The position numbers and the translations under genes are program-made. Source: Curvularia sp. ZM96 (lineage: Eukaryota > Ascomycota > Dothideomycetes > Pleosporales > Pleosporaceae). Taken from it: a DNA stretch of 16,933 bases. This document shows, in pieces, positions 1 to 7,262 of the stretch. The notes beneath the pieces are model-generated. The model was given only the letters and a program-made list of their open reading frames with translations, made no database searches and had not been told where the DNA came from. Positions within the stretch are counted from its first letter, which is position 1; every line of letters begins with the position of its first letter. The DNA lies in NCBI GenBank assembly GCA_022457065.1, contig JAJGBQ010000019.1, positions 1 through 16,933 on the forward strand. The letters are read 5' to 3'.

Positions 1-544
1 AGCCGCTGCCGCACATCCTGCACGCTGATCAGATAGCCGGTGTAGAGCAGCCCCGCCATCAGGTAGAGCAGGTCGCCGCGCAGATAGCGGGGCGACAGTT
101 CATAGCTTCCCCATCAATATCCCGCCGCCGACCAGCGCTAGCAACAGTGCCGCAAGCTGAGGCCGGTGCAGCGCCTGGCGCAGGATCAGCAACCCCCATA
201 AAGGCAGCACCAGCGCACTGATATTGCCGAACATGGTCGCATTGGCGACTTTCGTATGGTGGATGCCCGCATGCCATGTGGCGAGATCCGCGGCGAAGAA
301 GAGGCCCGCCAATATCATCAGGCTCCATTGCCGCTTTGCCCAGCGAAGCGGTTCGCAGGCGGGGCAGGGCGAGGAGGAAGAGAAAGGTGGCCAGCGCCAG
401 TCGCCAGAAGGCCGCCGCAATCGGCCCGACATCGCTCAGGCGCACCAATACCGGACCCATCGCCAGAAAAATATTCGCAAGGACAAGGGCGGGAAATGCC
501 ATGGGCGGCACATGTTTTTGCATCATGGGCATTGAACCGGCCAT
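1..544 (-). CDS. EamA/DMT-family transporter (partial, frameshifted)
   Basis: Multi-pass inner-membrane permease of the drug/metabolite transporter superfamily; the substrate cannot be told from sequence. Seen: a hydrophobic first helix (PALVLANIFLAMGPVLVRL) followed by a segment typical of EamA domains (IAAAFWRLALATFLFLLALP), then further hydrophobic stretches (LMILAGLFFAADL; ISALVLPLWGLLIL; LLALVGGGILMG). The start at 544 is supported by AGGGAG six bases upstream; Met codons at 532, 526 and 523 are alternatives. The frame changes near 330-350 and again near 96-100, after which the protein resumes (YLRGDLLYLMAGLLYTGYL) and runs off the left edge. About 180 of the usual 280-300 residues are present. 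It is divergent from the ene-reductase gene. The family call is firm, the function open. Confidence 0.8.
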
Positions 545-579
545 GGCGGCTCCCTAGCTGGCTTCGGCACCCATGTCCC

Positions 580-594
580 GTTTCAAATTGAAAC
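580..594. promoter_or_regulatory. Perfect inverted repeat in divergent promoter region
   Basis: GTTTCAA-A-TTGAAAC is a perfect dyad with a single-base centre, lying in the 68-base gap between the divergent starts of the DMT transporter (544) and the ene-reductase (613). Its size and position fit a binding site for a dimeric repressor or activator controlling one or both genes. No regulator gene is next to it here, so the protein that binds is unknown. Confidence 0.45.
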
Positions 595-612
595 TGTATG
601 AAGGGAATATCC

Positions 613-1675
613 ATGCCGACCCTGTTCGATCCGATCCAGCTTGGCGCCATAGCCGCGCCCAACCATCCTGATGGCCCCGCTCTACCGCGCGCGGGCCACG
701 CGCGATCATGTGCCCACGCCCCTGATGGCGGACTACGCCCAGCGCGCGCAGGCGGGGCTCATCATCAGCGAGGCGATCGGAATTTCGCGTCAGGGCTTGG
801 GCTGCCCCATGCGCCCGACTCTGGACGGAAGAGCAGGTGGAGGCATGGAAGCCCGTGACCGAAGCGGTGCACAGGCAGGCGGCAGGATCGTGTCGCAGCT
901 CTGGCATATGGGTCGCCTCGTCCATTCAGCATGTCGGGGCAGCAGCCCCTGTCCTCCAGCCCGATCGCCGCGCCCGGCGACGCCCATACGAATGCAGGCA
1001 AGCAGCCCTGAAACGCCGCGCGCGCTGACGGTGGATGAAATCCCCGCGCTGCTGGATAGCCATGCGGCGGCCGCCCGCAACGCCATCGCCGCCGGGTTCG
1101 ACGGGGTCCAGATCCATGCCGCCAACGGCTATCTGATCGACCAGTTCCTCCGCAACGGCGTCAATCATCGGGACGACGACTATGGCGGCAGCCCGGAAAC
1201 CGCGTTCGCCTTTGCGCGAAGTGACGGCCATCGTCGCCGATGCCGTCGGCGCGGATCGCACCGCTGTCCGTCTTTCGCCCAATGGCGAATCGCAGGGCAC
1301 CGATGACAGCGACCCCGCCAGCCTGTTCCCGCTCGCGGCGCAGGCGCTCGACCGGATCGGCATCGCCTTCTGGAACTGCGCGAACTCATGCGAATGGCAG
1401 CTATGGCAGCAGCGACGTGCCACGCCAGTCGCCGCTGATCCGCCGGCATTTTTCCGGCCCGCTGGTGCTCAACAGCGATTATGACGCGGCGCGGGCGCAG
1501 GCGGATCTGGACAGCGGGCTGGCCGACGCCATCAGCTTTGCCGCCCCTTCATCGCAATCCGGACCTGTCGCTGCGCCTGCGCCGGAACGCGCCGCTCAAT
1601 GCGTGGGACATGGAGACATTCTACAGCGGCGGGGCGGAAGGTTACGTCACCTATTCCGCGCTGGAAGCCGCCTGA
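613..1675 (+). CDS. Old Yellow Enzyme-family alkene reductase (NemA-like, frameshifted)
   Basis: FMN-dependent NAD(P)H ene-reductase of the OYE family, cytosolic, reducing activated C=C bonds or N-ethylmaleimide-like electrophiles. Seen: start MPTLFDPIQLG at 613 with AAGGGA six bases upstream; QLWHMGRLVH; the substrate-binding His-x-x-Asn in HAANGYLIDQFL; the signature DDDYGGSPE followed, in another frame, by LREVTAIVADAVG; and a C-terminal segment of the FIANPDLSLRLR type ending GGAEGYVTYSALEAA. Total length near 354 residues is normal. At least five frame changes occur (about 665, 800-830, 930, 1200, 1370 and 1545); for example GGAAACCGC near 1195 reads as expected with one more A. The gene is divergent from the DMT transporter and its stop lies three bases from the ribH stop. 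NemA is the closest named relative, but orthology is not proven. Confidence 0.88.
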
Positions 1676-1678
1676 ATA

Positions 1679-2098
1679 TCAGCCCTCGAACCGTTCCTGC
1701 ACTTCAGCATGGCGATGGCGGCCTTGGCCGCCTTCGCCGCCTTGTCCTTTTCGGTGCGGCGGGCGCGGGTGAGGGCCTGCGCTTCGTTCTTGACCGTCAG
1801 GATGCCATTGCCGATGGCGATGCCGTCCATGCTGAGCGCCATCAGGCCGCGCGCGCTTTCGTTCGACACGACTTCGAAATGATAGGTTTCGCCGCGGATC
1901 ACCACGCCGATGCCGATAAAGCCGTCATAGCGCCCGCTTTCCGCCAGCGCGCGACCGCGCCGGGGATTTCCAGCGTGCCGGGCACGGTGACGACATCATA
2001 TTTATGCCCCGCTTCCTCCAGCGCGGCGCCTGCGCCTTCGATCAGCAGGTCGTTGAGATGGTCGTAGAAGCGCGCCTCGACGATCAGAACTTGGCCAT
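1679..2098 (-). CDS. ribH: 6,7-dimethyl-8-ribityllumazine synthase (frameshifted)
   Basis: Penultimate step of riboflavin synthesis: condenses 5-amino-6-ribitylamino-uracil with dihydroxybutanone phosphate to form lumazine. Seen: VLIVEARFYDHLNDLLIEGA, VTVPGTLEIPGA (substrate-binding PGxxEIP motif), then in a second frame VIRGETYHFEVVSNESA, and a helix rich in Lys/Ala (RARRTEKDKAAKAAKAAI). The most natural start is ATG at 2098 (MAK-VLIVEARF), which needs one extra G after AAG. The natural end is ERFEG-TGA at 1679-1681, reached if one G is restored near 1700. A third shift lies near 1910. Length about 140 residues, normal for the family. It begins two bases after the ribB stop, with a purine-rich GGGGGA inside the ribB end as ribosome site, so it is probably co-transcribed and coupled. 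Confidence 0.93.
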
Positions 2099-2100
2099 GC

Positions 2101-3421
2101 TTAATTATCCCCCGGAAGCGTGATGGAGCGTTGGCCGACGACGGCCAGGTCATAACCGTCCAGCGCCACCAGACTGCGGTGGCTGTTGGTGAGCAGGATC
2201 ATGTCATGCACGCCCAGTTCGGCAAGGATCTGCGCGCACGCCATAATCGCGCAGTTCATCGTCCATGCCTGAAGGAGCTTGCCGCACGGCGCTCCAGAAA
2301 GCGCGTAATGAATCCGATGTGCTGCCCGCGCCGTCAGGACGACGATGATGCCCGCGCCCTCTTCACCGATGATCTCCATCGAATGCGACAGCAGGTTGCC
2401 GCGCGCGCCGGTCGCGCCATAGATATCGTCCAGCATCGACATCTGATGCATCCGCACCAGCGTGGGTTCGTCCGGAACGATATGTCCCTTTTGCAGCACG
2501 AGCTGATCGGTCTGGGTCGCCTTGTTGTAGAAGCTGATGGCTTTCCAGTCGCCGCCCCACCGGCTGGTGAAGGTCGTTTCCGCGCGCCGTTCGACCATAT
2601 GATCGTGGCGGCGGCGATAGGCGATCAGGTCGCGGATCGTGCCGATCTTCATCCCATGCTTCTGCGCGAAGGGGATGAGGTCGTCGAGGCGCGCCATGGT
2701 CCCGTCATCCTTCATCACCTCGCAGATGACGCCGGAAGGATTGAGACCGGCGAGCCGGGCCACGTCGACCGCCGCTTCGGTGTGGCCCGTGCGGGACCAG
2801 AACGCCGCCATCCTTGGCGACCAGCGGAAAGACATGCCCCGGCGTCACGATGTCGTCGCGGCTTTTCGAACCGTCGATGGCGACGGAAATGGTGCGGGCG
2901 CGGTCGGCGGCGCTGATGCCGGTGGTGACGCCCTCGCGCGCCTCGATCGACACGGTGAAGGCGGTTTCATGCCGCGTGCCGTTGTTGCGGCTCACGAGGT
3001 CCAGGCGCTCGTCCACCCGGCTTTTGGTCAGCGCCAGGCAGATGAGGCCGCGGCCATGCGTCGCCATGAAGTTGATCGCATCGGGCGTCGCCATCTGCGC
3101 GGGAATGACCAGATCGCCTTCATTTTCCCGGTCCTCGTCATCGACCAGGATGAACATGCGGCCGTTGCGGGCTTCGTTGATAACTCTTCCGGGCTGGCCA
3201 GCGCCGTGCCGCCCGCGCGCCGCTGGAGATAGGTTTCCAGCTTGCCCAGCGTCTCGGCCGTAGGGTTCCAGTCCGTCTCGCCCAGACGGCGCAGGCTGTT
3301 GGCGTGCAGCCGGCGGCGCGGGCAAGGCCCGACCGGGACATGCCCCATCGGTGACGAGCGAACGAAGGCTATCGATTAATGCGGCGGATATGGAAAGCGA
3401 CCTCTTCGCTCGGAATGACAT
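2101..3421 (-). CDS. ribB: HTH-RibB-GCHII-like fusion (dihydroxybutanone phosphate synthase, frameshifted)
   Basis: Makes 3,4-dihydroxy-2-butanone 4-phosphate from ribulose 5-phosphate. Domains in order: an N-terminal helix-turn-helix-like segment (SRSGLARAAG, HANSLRRLGETDWNPTAETL, about residues 25-70), the RibB domain with DDEDRENEGDL, HGRGLICL, REGVTTGISAADRA, PGHVFPL and RTGHTEAAVD, then a GTP-cyclohydrolase-II-like domain. In that last domain the zinc-binding HSECLTGD...RCDCG region is replaced by HQMSMLDD...GARGNLL and no cysteine ligand remains, so it should not be a working cyclohydrolase; this resembles the RibBX type known in Proteobacteria. Frame changes lie near 3345, 3305, 3185, 2795 and 2250-2330 (where MDDELRDYG is visible in an alternative frame). 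The ATG at 3421 is the nearest in-frame start; an ATA codon at 3391 preceded by GAAGAGG is the place where relatives would begin (xSAALIDSL), so the start is unsure. Confidence 0.9.
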
Positions 3422-3442
3422 GATGAGTCATATTTCACACTG

Positions 3443-3474
3443 CAATGTGATAATTGCAAGTGGAAATCACATTG
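3443..3474 (-). promoter_or_regulatory. Stem-loop between ribE and ribB
   Basis: CAATGTGAT (3443-3451) and ATCACATTG (3466-3474) are perfect 9-base complements separated by 14 bases. The structure overlaps the last codons of ribE and occupies most of the ribE-ribB gap. A further TCACA/TGTGA pair (3435-3450) shares one arm. There is no T-run after it on either strand, so a classical terminator is unlikely; a translational or processing element, or a protein operator, is possible. No FMN riboswitch consensus was recognised here or upstream of ribE. Confidence 0.4.
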
Positions 3475-4075
3475 AGCGGTCGCGAAGAGACTGCATGCGG
3501 TCCAGATAACGGCCAGCACATCAATCTCCAGATTGAAGGCGCGGCCTTCCGGCAGGGTTTCCAATGTCGTGGCGGCGGCCGTGTGGGGAATGATATTGAG
3601 GCCGAAATGGGTCGAGCCGTCCGGCTGATCCTCCACGCTGTTCACGGTCAGCGAAATGCCATCGACCGTGATCGAGCCCTTGGCCGCGAGCGATGGCGCA
3701 AGTTCGGCGGGCGCGCGGATGACGAGGCGGATGGATCCTTCCGGGGTGGCCGACACCAAAATGCCCACGCCGTCCACATGGCCCGTCACGATATGCCCGC
3801 CCAGTTCGTCGCCCACCTTGAGCGCGTTCCAGATTGAGCTTGCCGCCCTGCCGCCACAAGCCCGGCGCGGTGCGCGCCACCGTTTCGGCGGACATGTCGA
3901 CGGCGAACCAGTCCGCGCCTTTTTCCACCACCGTCAGGCAAGCGCCCGAACAGGCGATGGAAGCGCCGATCGCGACGCTTTCCATGTCATAATCGCAACC
4001 GATGACCAGCCGCAGGTCGCCGCGCTGCTCGGTGGAACTTATGGTGCCGATGTCGGTGATGATGCCGGTGAACAT
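3467..4075 (-). CDS. ribE: Riboflavin synthase, alpha subunit (frameshifted)
   Basis: Final step: dismutation of two lumazines to riboflavin. Seen: the exact family opening MFTGIITDIGTI; SIACSGACLTVVE with the conserved Cys; FAVDMSAETVART; LNLERA; then in the second frame the internal duplicate repeat (GGHIVTGHVDGVG, GSITVDGISLTVNSV, IPHTAAATTLETL, FNLEIDVLA). Two lumazine-binding repeats of about 95 residues give the normal length near 202. Shifts occur at about 3825 (between the repeats) and at 3508, where one extra C restores ARYLDRMQSLRDR and a stop at 3467-3469. The start at 4075 is preceded by CAGGA about ten bases upstream. It is followed by ribB 46 bases downstream in the same orientation. 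Confidence 0.95.
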
Positions 4076-4273
4076 GGGTCGATGGTCCTGAACGTCGAAA
4101 ATCGGAAACTGTGAAACGCGACTTAGAACAATGCGCGGTAAAGCGAAACCACCTCCATTGCCCTGAGCGCCGCCCATAAAGCCGAACGGTCTGCATCTAT
4201 AGAACTTCGCGCTACCCCCGTAAGCGGGCGCTGACGGGAAACACCGATTTTCGGGCATTGGGAATAGTCGCGG

Positions 4274-4599
4274 TCAGCTATTATCTTCTTGAAGTGCGTT
4301 CGGCGGCTGCTTCGAGGCGGCCATCCCCGATGCGATGAATGCACCATCCTCACCGCGAAGCTGGAAACTATGTTGTCGGCCGCCGAGCGACGCCGAACCG
4401 TCAAGCGCCAAGAGCATGGTATAAAATGCGTCTGTAAGCGCGCCATTGAGAGCTGCTAAAACGTGTTTCCGCTGATCGTCGTTCAATGTCGCCGCAAGGA
4501 GATGCTCACTCACAGCCGAACCGCCGGTTGTGTCCGCGTAAAGCGCGAGCATGGTGTCCCGTTCTTCCTTACATGCTTCGGCAAAGCCCTCGGCCCCAT
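4274..4599 (-). CDS. Small hypothetical protein inside riboflavin cluster
   Basis: Not recognised. Open frame of about 108 residues: acidic N-terminal helix (GFAEACKEERDTMLALYAD), a Leu/Ala-rich middle (LNDDQRKHVLAALNGALTDA), then FYTMLLALDGSASLGG and a short strand-like part (HSFQLRGEDGAFIASGM). No signal peptide or membrane segment. An ATG at 4599 has GGAG seven bases upstream and joins this frame if one G is added to the GGGG run just after it, which matches the error pattern of the window; without that correction the first in-frame ATG is at 4552. It sits between ribD and ribE on the same strand, about 200 bases before ribE, with an AT-richer leader. A link with riboflavin synthesis is only positional. 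The open frame, ribosome site and codon use make it a likely real gene. Confidence 0.55.
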
Positions 4600-4897
4600 C
4601 AAATTACTCCACCACAAAACGGCAATTCGAATTGAAGGGAATTTGGAATATCTGCAAGTGGTCGTGTGGTGTTTCGCAGAGCCTGTCGGAAAACATATGA
4701 ATCCCGTGCAGTCATCACGCGATCTGGGGAAATCGCATCGCACATGGTGTTGTGCGGTCGCGTCGAGCCTTGGATTGTCCGAGAATCACTGTCGGATTAA
4801 GAATGTGCCCGACAACCCCGTTTCAGATGTTTTCCGTCGCCGTGCATGGCCGCTATCGCGCGACGCCATTCCACCTTCCACCCAAACCGGCCAGCCA
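4600..4897. other. AT-richer spacer between ribD and the small hypothetical gene
   Basis: About 298 bases with visibly lower GC than the flanking genes and no convincing coding frame on either strand (the long plus-strand frame crossing it is antisense to ribD). It contains a 12-base perfect palindrome, CAATTCGAATTG at 4623-4634, 24 bases upstream of the ATG at 4599, where an operator or promoter for that gene would be expected. No terminator with a T-run was found after ribD. Confidence 0.4.
4623..4634. promoter_or_regulatory. 12-base palindrome upstream of the hypothetical gene
   Basis: CAATTCGAATTG is fully self-complementary and stands out in a GC-rich genome. It lies just upstream of the ribosome site of the 4274-4599 gene, in the lowest-GC part of the window. 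Operator is a guess from position and symmetry only. Confidence 0.3.
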
Positions 4898-5892
4898 CTA
4901 TGCCCCGCGCGCTGCCGCGTAAACCTCCAGCCGGTCGACGCCCAGCCGTCTTTCGTCCGTCAGCGTCCATTTCCCCATGCGCCTGAGCCAGGTCGGCAAG
5001 GCCGATGTCGCCCAGGGCCGCAGCCCGTCGCCGATCAGGATCGGCGCGCGATAAAGCAGCAGCCGATCGACCAGCCCGGCCCGCAGGAAAGCGGCCGCCG
5101 TCTGCGCGCCCTCCACCAGCAGATGATCGACCCGGTCCAGCGCGGCAATATCCTCCGGCCGCTTGATCCGCTCCCAGCCGGAAGGCGCTTCGCCCCGGCT
5201 GAGCAGGATGCGGCGGGGCGAGGGCTTTCCATCCCCGGCAACCGCACATCGAGCCGCGGCGCATCGGCGCGCAGCGTGCCGCCGCCGACCAATATGGCGT
5301 CATGCCGCGCCCGCTCCAGATGCGTGCGCGCGCGCGTCCGGCCCGGTGATCCAGCGGCTCGATCCGTCGGGCAGCGCGATCCGGCCGTCGAGCGACAGGC
5401 CCAGCTTCAGCGTGACGGCGGCCGCCCCAACGTCTGTCGCAGCACGAAACCGGCCACGGCGGCGCGCGCCTCGCCTCCATCAGTCCCATTTCGACGATGA
5501 CGCCATGATCGCGCAGCCATGCCGCGCCCTGGCCGTCCGTGCGTGGATCGGGATCGCGCAGGGCGATGACGATGCGCCGATTCCTGCGCGCGCCAGCAGG
5601 TCGGCACAGCGCGGGCCGCGTGGGGACAGGTGAAAACAGGGCTCCAGCGTCACATAGGCCGTCGCGCCATGCGCCCGGTCCATGGCCTGTTCCAGCGCCT
5701 GCGCCTCGGCATGGGGGCGTCCGCCTTTCTGCGTCCAGCCGCGCCCGACGATGCGTTCGTCCCTGACGATCAGGCAGCCAACATTGGGATTGGGGTGGAA
5801 AGGCCGCGTCCCCGCCCGGACAGGGCGATCGCCGCCGCCATGAAGCGCCGGTCGGCGGCGGGATCGGCTTTGCCATCGGCAGGCGGCATCAT
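4898..5892 (-). CDS. ribD: Bifunctional riboflavin deaminase/reductase RibD (frameshifted)
   Basis: Converts the product of GTP cyclohydrolase II by deamination and then side-chain reduction. N-terminal deaminase domain: NPNVGCLIVRDERIVGRGW, the zinc/catalytic HAEAQALEQA, and the second zinc site TLEPCFHLSPRGPRCADLL. C-terminal reductase domain: KLGLSLDGRIALPDGSSRWI-like pieces, VGGGTLRADAPRLDVRLPG, VEGAQTAAAFLRAGLVDRLL, YRAPILIGDG. The start is ATGATG at 5892/5889, five bases after the preceding gene, implying co-transcription. Stop is TAG at 4898-4900. About 331 residues, normal. Frame changes near 5795 (one C missing in the TPNPNVG codons), 5560, 5480, 5420-5330, 5230 and 5130. Two compensating shifts at about 5020 and 4973 leave an open frame whose sequence is wrong between them (ATSALPTWLRR in place of GDIGLADLAQA). 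Confidence 0.94.
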
Positions 5893-5897
5893 GGCGC

Positions 5898-6353
5898 TCA
5901 GGGCTGGGCCGCTCCCGTTGCGGGCTGCCCCGCTTCGGCCTTGGCAAGCCGCGATCGAGCTGGGCGTTGATCTGTTTCAACGCTTCCTGGCGGCGGAACG
6001 GTTGCGCGCTTCATCCTCGCGCCAGTCGATGCCGAACATGTCGGCGACATGCTGCATTTCCTTTTGTTTCGTCTCCAGCGCCGCTTCCCTTTGGCCAGTT
6101 CCATCTTCTGTTGCAGGATGATCGCGGCATCCGACCGGTTGGTATCCCAACTCTGCACATAGATGATCTGGTTGCGCGTCGGCATGGTGTTGGTGTTCGC
6201 GTCCAGCACGAACACCCATATGATCAGCCAGGTGATCGACGGACAGGCCCAATATCGGCCATTTATGCGGACGTTGCGCGCGGAAATAGCTCCACAGGTC
6301 GTGAGCGCGCTCCTTGGAGAAGCCGGACGGGGGAAAATCGCCATCGCGCTCAT
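5898..6353 (-). CDS. Membrane-anchored coiled-coil hypothetical protein (frameshifted)
   Basis: Unknown function. Read across three frames: a soluble N-terminus (PPSGFSKERAHDLWSYFRAQ), one hydrophobic segment (ITWLIIWVFVLDANT, about residues 40-55), then QIIYVQSWDTNRSDAAIILQ and a charged helical region likely to form a coiled coil (KMELAK...ALETKQKEMQHVADMFGIDWREDEARNR), with an Ala/Pro-rich tail (KAEAGQPATGAAQP). About 151 residues, probably an inner-membrane protein with the helical part in the periplasm, although orientation is not proven. Start at ATG 6353 or 6344; one missing C in the CCCCC run just after joins the frames. Other shifts near 6240, 6085 and 5955. It follows tonB by about 70 bases and precedes ribD by five, so it is likely co-transcribed with ribD. 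Confidence 0.7.
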   Translation of the reverse strand: MSAMAIFPRPASPRSALTTCGAISARNVRINGRYWACPSITWLIIWVFVLDANTNTMPTRNQIIYVQSWDTNRSDAAIILQQKMELAKGKRRWRRNKRKCSMSPTCSASTGARMKRATVPPPGSVETDQRPARSRLAKAEAGQPATGAAQP

Positions 6354-6367
6354 ATAGGACAGGAGCG

Positions 6368-6410
6368 GCCCGGATGCAAAAGGCAGTGAAACCGGTTTTT
6401 GCATCCGGGC
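6368..6410. repeat. 14-base perfect inverted repeat after tonB
   Basis: GCCCGGATGCAAAA (6368-6381) and TTTTGCATCCGGGC (6397-6410) are exact complements around a 15-base loop, between the tonB stop (6426) and the next start (6353). The loop partly contains another palindrome (AAACCGGTTT, 6389-6398). The A/T part of the stem is next to the loop rather than outside, so it is not a standard T-run terminator. It may still attenuate transcription or stabilise the tonB message, or be a dispersed palindromic element. Confidence 0.55.
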
Positions 6411-6425
6411 GGCATCGCGTCCCGC

Positions 6426-7110
6426 TCAGTTGTTCTGCAAGCGGAAATGCACGGTCAGCACCTTGCTGCTGGCGACCGGGACGCCATCGCGAGTCGCCGG
6501 GGCGAACCGCCATTTCCGCAGGGCATGGCGCTGCGTCGCCAGCCAGAAGGCGTCGTCCGAGGCGGAAAGCCGCTCGATAGCCGTCACCCGGCCGTTCGCG
6601 CCGATCGTCACCCTGACCTTCACCGATCCTTCGATCCCTGCCGGATCATCGTGCCCGGATAATCGGGCTGGAAGGCGGCAAGCTTTGATCGATGGCCGCA
6701 TCGACGAAAACGGGCAGGGCGGGCGGGTCGGCGGGCGGATTCATGCCGCCGCTCACCATGCTGCCGCCGTCCCCTTGCGATGGGCCATCCGTTCCGGTCA
6801 GGGCGTCGCCGAAACCGCCCAGCGGGACAATCGTCTCCGGCGCGGTGGGCCGTTCCATGGTGGGCTGACTAGGCGATTTCCGTCTGCTCCGGCGGCGCGG
6901 TTTCGGGTGGCGGCGCATACAGGGGAATGTTGGTTCCCAGCAGGGTGGTGGGAACGAATGTTGTTATCATCTCCTGGGCATCAGCAGGATCGCCCCCACG
7001 ACGATCGCATGGACCGCGATGGCGCCGCCAATGCCGATGGGTGATCGCCTGCTGCCGCGATAGCCGGACATGGTTGCGCCGCTCGCCGGGCCCATTGTAA
7101 TCGAACCCAT
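6426..7110 (-). CDS. tonB: TonB-family energy transducer (frameshifted)
   Basis: Couples the inner-membrane proton motive force (through ExbB/ExbD) to outer-membrane TonB-dependent receptors. Seen: a single N-terminal anchor SPIGIGGAIAVHAIVVGAIL that keeps the TonB-type His in the helix; a Pro/Glu-rich spacer (LYAPPPETAPPEQTE, MERPTAPETIVPLGG, GGMNPPADPPALPVF); and a C-terminal TonB domain (GSVKVRVTIGANGRVTAIER, ALRKWRFAPATRDGVPV, TVHFRLQNN). Start at 7110 is preceded by GAGG eight bases upstream. About 229 residues. Shifts near 6975 (one C missing after ATGCCC), 6875 and 6690. ExbB/ExbD and receptors are not in the window. Two perfect dyads lie in its promoter region. Confidence 0.9.
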
Positions 7111-7149
7111 GACTGCATCCTCTTCCTCGACATGCCTCTTTTTGAGGCT

Positions 7150-7189
7150 GTGTAACATTACACTATACCATCATGATATGTTGCAACAT
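7150..7189. promoter_or_regulatory. Two dyads in the tonB promoter region
   Basis: Upstream of tonB there are two inverted repeats: GTGTAA-CA-TTACAC (7150-7163) and the perfect palindrome ATGTTGCAACAT (7178-7189), 14 bases apart, in an AT-rich stretch that also holds TATAGT on the minus strand as a possible -10 box. The second resembles, in its GTT/AAC half-sites, operators of Fur-superfamily metal regulators such as Zur (ATGTTATAACAT type), which would suit a tonB gene. The regulator assignment is inference. Confidence 0.45.
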
Positions 7190-7262
7190 TAATTTTCGGT
7201 CGAGCGACTGAAACCGCGTTCCCTTCTATGACCTCTCTGGACTTCACACAATCAAGGCTCTG

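Noticed and set aside
2405..2480. Working GTP cyclohydrolase II (RibA) activity in the RibB fusion
   Set aside because: The zinc cysteines and the Arg-rich catalytic segment expected in RibA are absent from the readable frame in this region, and no alternative frame supplies them.
4076..4273. FMN riboswitch upstream of ribE
   Set aside because: Searched both strands by eye for the conserved RFN core (AGGG-TGAAATTCC type) and found none; only a weak CCCG/CGGG hairpin near 4216-4228 is present.
4463..5500. Long plus-strand open frame of 345 codons
   Set aside because: It is antisense to ribD and the small hypothetical gene; Arg/Pro/Ala-rich low-complexity translation typical of a GC-rich shadow frame, no family features, and the minus strand carries clear RibD motifs.
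4797..5876. 359-codon minus-strand open frame as a separate protein
   Set aside because: Only stretches of it match RibD; the rest is the wrong frame of ribD. It is long because stops are rare in GC-rich sequence.
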